64,000 bases of DNA, from the NCBI RefSeq assembly GCF_030733545.1, contig NZ_JASHIU010000005.1:62001-126000 (forward strand), given 5' to 3'. This document shows positions 57,510-64,000 of the stretch, one piece after another. The notes under the pieces were generated by a model. That model did not search any database. It was not told the DNA's origin and was given only the letters and a program-made list of their open reading frames with translations. Every line of letters starts with the position of its first letter. Within the stretch, counting starts at the first letter, position 1. Made by a program: the position numbers and the translations under genes. This DNA is from Oceanicaulis sp. MMSF_3324. Lineage in GTDB: Bacteria; Pseudomonadota; Alphaproteobacteria; Caulobacterales; Maricaulaceae.

Positions 57510-58590
57510 TCCGCGCGCCCAGGCGCGCACCGATTTCATCACCGCCGCCGGCTGGGACGACGCCAAGGTCGAGCCCTTTCCCGGCGACGCCTCCACGCGC
57601 TCCTATTTCCGGCTCAGCCGGGGTCAGGAGACCGCCATCCTGATGGACGCGCCCGGCGCCAGCGAGGCCCCCGCTTGCCCGGTCGACGCCAGTGAAGAAC
57701 AGCGCCAGTCGCTCGGCTACAACGCCGTGGCGCGGCTGGCGGGCAATAACACCACCGCCTTTGCGGCGCTGGCGGGCGCGCTGACGGCGCGCGGCTTTTC
57801 CGCGCCACGGGTGCTCGAAGCCGATCTTGATCAGGGCTTTCTCATCATCGAGGACCTGACCGACGCCCTGTTCGCGCGGCTCATTCCGTCTGTCGCCCAT
57901 GAAGGCGCGCTTTACGCCACCGCCGTGGAAACACTGGGCGCGATCTACCGCTCGTCCTTCGAGCGTCAGCCCACCGCCTTCGGCAAGCGCTGGACGGTTC
58001 AGGACTATGACGCGCTGGCGCTACACGCTGAAACCGAACTGTTCACTGACTGGTACACGCCGCATCTGGGCAAGGCGCCCAGCGACACGGACAAAAGCGA
58101 CTGGCGCACGGCCTGGTCCCAGGTCCTGCCGCTCTTGAAGGCGCACGCGCCCGGCCTGGTGCTGCGGGACTTTCATGCCGAGAACCTGATCTGGCTGCCC
58201 CAGCGCGAACACGAAGCCAAGGTGGGCCTGCTTGATTTCCAGGACGCGCTCTTTGGCCATCCGGCCTATGATCTGGTGTCGCTGATCGAGGATGCCCGCC
58301 GGGATGTGGCGAGCGATCTCGCCCAGCCCCTGACCGACCGCTTCTTCAAAGCGGCGGGCCTGGCGGACCGCGACGCCTTTGACGCGGCGGCGGCGGTGCT
58401 GGCCGCCCAGCGCAACGCCAAGATCCTCGGCATTTTCGTGCGCCTCGCCAAACGCGACGGCAAGCCGAAATATCTCGATCTGTTGCCGCGGGTGGAGCGC
58501 CATTTCATTCGCGATCTCGCCCATCCCGCGCTAGCGCCGGTCAGAAACGCCGTCATGGCGCTCACCCCCGCCCTGTTCGAAGAGGCCTGA
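57490..58590 (+). CDS. amgK: N-acetylmuramate/N-acetylglucosamine anomeric kinase
   Basis: 366 residues from a TTG at 57490, chosen because GGGAG sits 7 bases before it; an ATG at 57469 is in frame but has no ribosome site. Aminoglycoside-phosphotransferase fold: GDASTRSYFRL nucleotide loop, catalytic LRDFHAENLIW and the metal motif LLDFQDALFG. With MurU downstream it phosphorylates the anomeric position of MurNAc released from old peptidoglycan, bypassing de novo UDP-MurNAc synthesis. Overlaps tsaE by 20 bp. Confidence 0.88.
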   Translation: MADLQTDPRAQARTDFITAAGWDDAKVEPFPGDASTRSYFRLSRGQETAILMDAPGASEAPACPVDASEEQRQSLGYNAVARLAGNNTTAFAALAGALTARGFSAPRVLEADLDQGFLIIEDLTDALFARLIPSVAHEGALYATAVETLGAIYRSSFERQPTAFGKRWTVQDYDALALHAETELFTDWYTPHLGKAPSDTDKSDWRTAWSQVLPLLKAHAPGLVLRDFHAENLIWLPQREHEAKVGLLDFQDALFGHPAYDLVSLIEDARRDVASDLAQPLTDRFFKAAGLADRDAFDAAAAVLAAQRNAKILGIFVRLAKRDGKPKYLDLLPRVERHFIRDLAHPALAPVRNAVMALTPALFEEA

Positions 58591-58592
58591 TC

Positions 58593-59315
58593 ATGATGCA
58601 CGCGCCCCAACGCGCCATGGTGATGGCGGCCGGGCTTGGGACCCGTATGCGCCCGCTCACCGATGATCGCTGCAAGGCGCTGGTGGAGCTGGGCGGCAAG
58701 ACTCTGATCGACTGGATGCTGAATCGGCTGGCCGAGGCGGGCGTTGAAGAGGCCGTGGTCAATGTCCACCATTTCGCGGACCGATTGGAAACCCATCTCG
58801 AGCAACGCACCGCGCCAGCGATCCTGATTTCCGACGAGCGTGACGAACTTCTCGAAACCGGCGGCGGACTCGCCAAGGCGGCGCCCCTGCTGGGCAAGGA
58901 TCCAATTTTCGTGGCCAATATCGATTCCGTCTGGCGTGAAGACGGCGCGGAAAGCGAACTGCGCAAGCTGGCGCGCGCCTTTGATCCTGAACGCATGGAC
59001 GCGCTTTTGCTGATCACCCCCACGGCGAACACGCTGGGTTTTGACGGGCCGGGCGACTTCTTTCTCAAGCAGGACGGCCAGCTGGAACGTCGCGGCGAGC
59101 GGGCGAGCGCGCCCTATGCCTATACCGGCGTTCAGATCCTGCACCCACGCGTGCTCAAGGGCCTGCCGGTCGAGCCGTTTTCCACCAATCTGATCTGGAA
59201 CACCGCGCTTGAGGCCGGCCGCATCTACGGCTGCGTGATGGACGCGTTCTGGATGCATGTGGGCGATCCTCAAGCGCGTGAAGCGGCTGAGAATCGGCTA
59301 CGCTCCTCATCATGA
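58593..59315 (+). CDS. murU: N-acetylmuramate alpha-1-phosphate uridylyltransferase
   Basis: 240 residues. Nucleotidyltransferase signature VMAAGLGTRMRPLTDDRCKA (10-29), the following VNVHHFAD, and VANIDSVW with the metal-binding Asp. MurU converts MurNAc-1-P plus UTP to UDP-MurNAc. It follows amgK by 2 bp; together they form the recycling route that gives intrinsic tolerance to fosfomycin. Overlaps addB by 4 bp (ATGA). Confidence 0.9.
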   Translation: MMHAPQRAMVMAAGLGTRMRPLTDDRCKALVELGGKTLIDWMLNRLAEAGVEEAVVNVHHFADRLETHLEQRTAPAILISDERDELLETGGGLAKAAPLLGKDPIFVANIDSVWREDGAESELRKLARAFDPERMDALLLITPTANTLGFDGPGDFFLKQDGQLERRGERASAPYAYTGVQILHPRVLKGLPVEPFSTNLIWNTALEAGRIYGCVMDAFWMHVGDPQAREAAENRLRSSS

Positions 59316-62300
59316 GCGCTGATCGTCTGTTTTCGTTTCCTTCGCCGCGGGTCTTCACCCTGCCGCCGGCCGCCCCGTTCCTGACTGAGCTGGCGCGCGG
59401 GCTCACCGAGGCGTTTCCTGATCCCGAAGCGCTGAGCCGGGTCACGGTCCTGATTCCCACCCGCCGCGCCGGACGCGAACTGGCCGAAGCCTTCACCCGC
59501 CTGTCGCCGGGCGCCGCGCTCCTGCCGATGATCCGTCCGATCGGCGATGTGGACGCGGACGAGCCGCCATTTGAACCCGGTGAACTGGCGGAGATCGCCC
59601 CTGAAGCCGTCTCCCCCGCGCGTCGCCGTTTCGAGCTGGCGAGCCTGATCCTGCAGAAGGAAGAGGCGGTGGGCCGATCAATGGGCGCGGGCGGCGCTTT
59701 GGCGCTGGCGGATGATCTGGCGCGACTGCTCGACGATCTCGCCACCGAGGATGTGGACGATCTGGGCGCGCTGACCGAAGAGGTGCGCGCCAACCTGCCC
59801 GCCCACATGCAGGAAGCAGCGATGTTTCTCGACATCGTGCTGGTCGCCTGGCCCGAGCGCCTGAAAGAGATGCAGCGGGTTGATCCCGCCCGCCGGCGCT
59901 CCCTGCTCCTGAAAGCGCTGGCCAAGCGCTGGCGCGACAATCCGCCTGCTGATCCGGTGATCGCGGCGGGCTCGACCGGTTCCATTCCCGCGGCGGCGGA
60001 GCTTCTGGACACGGTCGCCAGCCTGCCCAAGGGCTGCATTGTCCTGCCCGGCTTTGCGCGCGACATGGATGAAGAAGGTTGGGCCGCGATTGATGACGGC
60101 CACCCCCAGCGCGCGATGAAGACGCTGATCGACACGATCGGCATGGCGCGTCACGACGTCCGGTTCTGGCCGGGCGCTGCGGAAGGCCGTCAGGATGCCC
60201 CCCGCGCCCGCGTGATCGCCGAGGCCTTGCGCCCGGCCGAGGCGACCGCGGACTGGCTGCGCCGGGTGGACGATCTGCGTGAAGCCTGGGGGCAGGACGT
60301 GTTCGAGACGGCCCTTGAAGGCCTTAGCGTCATTGATGCACCCGCCCCCGCCGAGGAAGCTCGCGCCATCGCCCTGATGCTGCGCGAAACCCTGGAGACG
60401 CCAGGCGCCAGGGGCATCCTCGTCACCCCCGACCGGAACCTGTCGCGCCGGGTCATCACCGAAATGGCGCGCTTTGGCGTGACGGTGGACGATTCCGCCG
60501 GTCAGCCCTTGTCCGACACGCCCTCGGGCGCCTTCCTGATTCGGGTGTTGCAAGCCGCGCTCGACCCGGGGTCCGCCCTGGCCTTTTCAGCGCTGGCGAC
60601 CTCGCCGCTGTTTTCCCTGGGAGAAGAACGCGCCCCCTTGCGCGGGGTGCTGGGCACGATGGAGCGCCGCGCCCTGCGGGGCCGACGCCCCGGTCATGAC
60701 TGGGACTCGCTGTACGAGCATGTGCGCGACGCGGCGGGCGATGACGAGGATCGGCGCCGGCGCTGGGGCGGGATCATCGAAGCCATGGCCCAGGCGCTCT
60801 CGCCCTTGAGCGCGCTTGAGGGTGACCAGCCCATGGCGGTCTGGACCCGCGCGCTGGTGGAAAGCGCCGAAGCGCTGGCGCGCAATGATGAAATGGCAGG
60901 CGCCGATCGGCTCTGGGCGACCGATGCTGGTGAGAACGCCGCCCAGCTGATGCGCGACTTCATTGAGGAGGCCGACGCCCTGCCGCCGGTCAGCCTGCAT
61001 GATTTCACACGTGCAGTGCTCGAAACCGCCCGTTCGCGGCTGGTGCGCCCGCGCTATGGCGCCCATCCCCGGCTTCAGATCCTGGGCCCGCTCGAAGCCC
61101 GGCTCGCCGAGGCCGACCGGGTGATCCTGGCCGGGCTCAATGAAGGCGTCTGGCCCGCCGCACCCAAATCCGACCCGTTTCTCAGCCGCGGCATGCGCAT
61201 GGCGGCGGGCCTGTCCGCGCCTGAAGAGCGCTTCGGCCTCGCCGCCCATGACTTCGCCCAGCTCGCCTGCGCCCGCAACGTCACGCTGACCCGGTCGGCC
61301 AAGGTCGATGGCGCGCCCACCGTGGCGTCGCGCTGGCTGTGGCGGTTGCAGACCCTGGCGCGCGGCGCGCTTGGGGATCGTGCGGAAACAGCCCTCGCGC
61401 CCACCCAGGACTATCTGGCCTTCGCCGATGCGCTGGACGCCACCGCCGAGCAGACCCTGATCCGTCCGCCCGAACCGGCCCCGCCGGTGGAGGCGCGACC
61501 GCGCCAGCTCAGCGTCACCCAGATCGAGACCTGGATTCGCGATCCCTATTCGATCTTCGCGCGCAAGATCCTCAAGCTCGACAAGCTTGATCCGCTGGAT
61601 CGCCCGGCGGGCGCCCCCGAACGCGGCACCGCCTATCACGCGGCCCTGGAGCGTTGGGTGCGCAGCCTTGGGGACACCGAAATCCTGCCACGCGACGCCT
61701 TGCAAAGACTGCGCGCGCACGGCCAGACCGCCCTGTCCGAAGCCGGGTTCAGCGACAACGCCCTCGGGATCGAGATGAAGCGTTTTGAGCGGGTGGCCCA
61801 GTTCATGGTCGCCTTCGAGGAAGCGCGGCGCGAGGATGGCTTCACGCCAGCCGCGCTCGAAGCGCTCGGAGATATCAGCTTTGAAGCGCCCGGCGGCCTG
61901 TTCACGCTGACGGGCCGGGCGGACCGGATTGATCTGCGCCCCTCGGGCGCGCTCGACATTCTCGATTACAAGACCGGAATGCCGCCTTCGGCCAAGGAAG
62001 TTGCGGCCGGATTCGCCCCGCAATTGCCGCTCGAAGCGGCGATGGCCGCGCGCGGCGCCTTTGAGGACGCCCCCAGCCATGAGCCGGGCGATCTGATGTA
62101 TGTGCGCCTGTCGGGCGGGCGTGTGCCGGGCGATCCCAAATCCATGGTCCGCAATCCCGACGGCGATGATGCGGGCATCCTGGCCGAACAGGCGCTGGAG
62201 CGCCTGGTCAAATGGGTCGCCGCGTTTGACGATCCGCGCCGCACCTATCCCAGCCAGCCGCGCGTCAAATTCATCAACAAATGGGGCGATTACGATCATC

Positions 62301-62365
62301 TGGCCCGCCGCAAGGAATGGGCGAGCGCGCCGGGCGATGACACAGGGGATGGAGGCGCGTCATGA
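59312..62365 (+). CDS. addB: double-strand break repair helicase-nuclease subunit AddB, alphaproteobacterial type
   Basis: 1017 residues. Works with AddA to resect double-strand DNA ends for recombination. N-terminal LIPTRRAGRELAEAFTRL and the helicase-like core lack a strong Walker A, as in alphaproteobacterial AddB. The C-terminal RecB-type nuclease has ITQIETWIRDPY-like SVTQIETWIRDPYSIFARK, FERGTAYH-like PERGTAYHAALE, and the catalytic LDILDYKTG. I see no Cys residues arranged as the iron-sulphur staple of Firmicute AddB. Overlaps murU and addA by 4 bp each. Confidence 0.93.
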   Translation: MSADRLFSFPSPRVFTLPPAAPFLTELARGLTEAFPDPEALSRVTVLIPTRRAGRELAEAFTRLSPGAALLPMIRPIGDVDADEPPFEPGELAEIAPEAVSPARRRFELASLILQKEEAVGRSMGAGGALALADDLARLLDDLATEDVDDLGALTEEVRANLPAHMQEAAMFLDIVLVAWPERLKEMQRVDPARRRSLLLKALAKRWRDNPPADPVIAAGSTGSIPAAAELLDTVASLPKGCIVLPGFARDMDEEGWAAIDDGHPQRAMKTLIDTIGMARHDVRFWPGAAEGRQDAPRARVIAEALRPAEATADWLRRVDDLREAWGQDVFETALEGLSVIDAPAPAEEARAIALMLRETLETPGARGILVTPDRNLSRRVITEMARFGVTVDDSAGQPLSDTPSGAFLIRVLQAALDPGSALAFSALATSPLFSLGEERAPLRGVLGTMERRALRGRRPGHDWDSLYEHVRDAAGDDEDRRRRWGGIIEAMAQALSPLSALEGDQPMAVWTRALVESAEALARNDEMAGADRLWATDAGENAAQLMRDFIEEADALPPVSLHDFTRAVLETARSRLVRPRYGAHPRLQILGPLEARLAEADRVILAGLNEGVWPAAPKSDPFLSRGMRMAAGLSAPEERFGLAAHDFAQLACARNVTLTRSAKVDGAPTVASRWLWRLQTLARGALGDRAETALAPTQDYLAFADALDATAEQTLIRPPEPAPPVEARPRQLSVTQIETWIRDPYSIFARKILKLDKLDPLDRPAGAPERGTAYHAALERWVRSLGDTEILPRDALQRLRAHGQTALSEAGFSDNALGIEMKRFERVAQFMVAFEEARREDGFTPAALEALGDISFEAPGGLFTLTGRADRIDLRPSGALDILDYKTGMPPSAKEVAAGFAPQLPLEAAMAARGAFEDAPSHEPGDLMYVRLSGGRVPGDPKSMVRNPDGDDAGILAEQALERLVKWVAAFDDPRRTYPSQPRVKFINKWGDYDHLARRKEWASAPGDDTGDGGAS

Positions 62366-64000
62366 GCCAGCCCGGATTTGATCCCGCCATCGTCGTTGGC
62401 GCCAGCGAAGCGCAGGCGACCGCCGCCGACCCGTCCGCCAGCGTCTTCGTCGAGGCCAATGCCGGGTCGGGCAAGACCCGCGTCCTGGTGGACCGCGTCG
62501 CGCGGCTTTTGCTGGCCGGCGCCAAGCCTGACCGCATTCTGTGCGTCACCTTCACCAAGGCGGCCGCGGGCGAGATGCAGGCGCGCCTGTTCAGAAAGCT
62601 CGGCGACTGGTCGACCCTGCCTGATGACGCGCTGACGAAAGAGCTCGACGCGCTTGTCACCGAAGGCCAGCGCCCGCCGCTCGATGAAGCGCGGCGTCTG
62701 TTCGCACGCGCGCTGGAAACCCCGGGCGGGTTGAAGATCCAGACCCTGCACGCTTTTTGTGAAAGCCTGCTCAGGCGCTTCCCGCTGGAAGCGGGCCTGC
62801 CGCCCGGCTTTGAGGTCCAGGACGATGCGTCCGGGCTGGCCCTGCAGGCCGAGGCGCTGGACGCCCTCTCCGGACAGGCCCATCGCGACCCTGAGGGCGA
62901 GATCGCCCAGTCCATCGCCGCCCTGATCGACGGCTCGGGCGCGGATGCGCTGAACAGGCTCTCCGCCTTTGTGATGAACAAGCGTCATGACCTGCTGGCG
63001 GCCCGCGCCCAGGCGGGCTCGCTGGACGCGCTGCTTGATCAGGCGAGCGCGCTGTTGGGCGTGGCGCCCGATCTGGATGTCGATCAGGTGCTGGCCCAAG
63101 CCTGGGGCGACACCGATGTGGGCGCGCTGGAGGCGGCCCTGAGCGCGCTTCAGACCGGCGGGACGAAAACCGATCAGGCCAGCGCCGAAATGCTGCTGGA
63201 GATCCTCGACGTGGCCGAGGAAGATTCGGCAGAGGCCTTTGACTATTACATCGATTTTCTGACCACCAAGACGGGGGCTCTCAAGAAGCCCAAATCCATC
63301 TTCTCCAAGAAGACGGGCGAGAATTACCGCATTCTGGTCACCCTGTTCGGCGATGAAGGTGCGGAAATCCACCGCGTGGGCGATGAAATCCTGCCCCGGC
63401 TCGCCGCCGCCACCGGCAACCGGATGACCCGCGCAGCGTTGCGGATCGCGGACGCCCTGCTCAACGACTATCAGGCACGGCTGAACCGGCTGCGCCGCGT
63501 CGACTTCTCCGATCTTGTCGAGCGGGCCCGCACCCTGCTGACCGATTCCGAAGCGCGCGGCTGGGCGCTCTACAAGCTTGATCAGGGGCTTGATCATGTC
63601 CTGGTCGATGAAGCCCAGGACACCGCGCCCGAGCAATGGTCGGTGATCAATGCGCTGACCGAGGAGTTCTTCGCGGGCGAGGGCGCCCATGAAACCGGCC
63701 ATCCCGATGCGCTCAAACGGACCGTGTTCTGCGTCGGCGACGAGAAGCAATCGATCTACTCGTTCCAGAACGCCGACCCGCGTGAATTCCTGGCGCAACG
63801 CCAACGCCTTCAGACCGAGGCGCGACTGGCGCGCCTGCGCTTTGAAAGCCCGCCGCTCAATGTCTCCTTCCGCTCGAGCCCCGAAGTGCTGGCGGCGGTG
63901 GACGCCTGTTTCGCCGCTGAAGCCTCGGTCCTCAACTCCGAGCGCAAGGACATGGTGGAAGGGCTCGAGACCAAGCTGTTGATGAGCGATCCCGAAACCC
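62362..64000 (+). CDS. addA: double-strand break repair helicase AddA, partial (3' end outside window)
   Basis: The first 546 residues are present. UvrD/RecB-type helicase: Walker A EANAGSGKTRVLVDR (~31-45), motif Ia CVTFTKAAAGEM, motif Ic LHAFCESLLRRFP, the Walker B DEAQD segment (LVDEAQDTAPEQW), and motif III VGDEKQSIYSFQNAD. It unwinds DNA ends 3'-5' in the AddAB complex; its nuclease domain lies beyond the window. ATG overlaps the addB stop (ATGA). Confidence 0.93.
   Translation, partial: MSQPGFDPAIVVGASEAQATAADPSASVFVEANAGSGKTRVLVDRVARLLLAGAKPDRILCVTFTKAAAGEMQARLFRKLGDWSTLPDDALTKELDALVTEGQRPPLDEARRLFARALETPGGLKIQTLHAFCESLLRRFPLEAGLPPGFEVQDDASGLALQAEALDALSGQAHRDPEGEIAQSIAALIDGSGADALNRLSAFVMNKRHDLLAARAQAGSLDALLDQASALLGVAPDLDVDQVLAQAWGDTDVGALEAALSALQTGGTKTDQASAEMLLEILDVAEEDSAEAFDYYIDFLTTKTGALKKPKSIFSKKTGENYRILVTLFGDEGAEIHRVGDEILPRLAAATGNRMTRAALRIADALLNDYQARLNRLRRVDFSDLVERARTLLTDSEARGWALYKLDQGLDHVLVDEAQDTAPEQWSVINALTEEFFAGEGAHETGHPDALKRTVFCVGDEKQSIYSFQNADPREFLAQRQRLQTEARLARLRFESPPLNVSFRSSPEVLAAVDACFAAEASVLNSERKDMVEGLETKLLMSDPET

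Noticed and set aside
60587-63804. Long minus-strand frames (570 and 502 codons) opposite addB and addA
   Set aside because: No recognisable motif, composition typical of antisense shadow, and the plus strand carries well-conserved AddB and AddA motifs.

Overview
The window is about 64 kb of gene-dense, high-GC chromosome from an alphaproteobacterium. The alphaproteobacterial-type AddB/AddA pair, the AmgK-MurU peptidoglycan recycling pair, many TonB/RND envelope systems and a TTAA-N7-TTAA CtrA-type box point towards the Caulobacterales/Maricaulales area. This placement is inference from gene content; no rRNA or tRNA gene is present to confirm it. I see no insertion sequence, prophage, CRISPR array or rRNA/tRNA gene, and only one gap without a protein gene exceeds 300 bp (54,929-55,313, which holds a cobalamin riboswitch).

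Layout. 1-2.8 kb: a truncated outer-membrane beta-barrel gene, a CtrA-like box and a membrane glycosyltransferase. 2.8-13.8 kb: two RND efflux systems (TetR-adaptor-pump on the minus strand; adaptor-pump on the plus strand) around a PiT-like membrane protein. 13.8-21 kb: thrS (without the usual N-terminal TGS domain), hemN, glpK, a divergent monoacylglycerol-lipase-like hydrolase and a pentapeptide-repeat protein. 21-33 kb: an HSL-type esterase, then an eight-gene minus-strand operon for a 3-methyl-branched acyl-CoA (SDR, carboxyltransferase, acyl-CoA dehydrogenase, enoyl-CoA hydratase, biotin carboxylase, BKACE, acyl-CoA synthetase, Baeyer-Villiger-type monooxygenase) with a divergent MerR regulator. 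33-37 kb: two SDRs, an SMP-30-like beta-propeller protein and kynureninase. 37-42 kb: S9 peptidase, rsmI, a lycopene-cyclase-like flavoprotein and a TetR regulator. 42-50 kb: a DcaP-like porin, a CrbS/CrbR (MxtR/ErdR)-like two-component pair, an ActP-like symporter and its DUF4212 partner. 50-55.3 kb: btuB-F-C-D cobalamin uptake operon under a cobalamin riboswitch. 55.3-57 kb: a [2Fe-2S] ferredoxin and its reductase. 57-64 kb: a tightly overlapping tsaE-amgK-murU-addB-addA chain; addA runs off the end.

The most interesting system is the 21.9-32.6 kb operon. Its gene order matches the Pseudomonas acyclic-terpene (atuBCDEF-H) cluster, but a beta-keto acid cleavage enzyme sits at the place of atuG, the regulator is MerR-type rather than TetR-type, and a flavin monooxygenase is appended. 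I propose that the free beta-keto acid released after the carboxylation/hydration steps is cleaved by BKACE with acetyl-CoA. A second recurring feature is that four of seven convergent gene pairs overlap by exactly the palindrome CTAG, so both stop codons share the same four bases.
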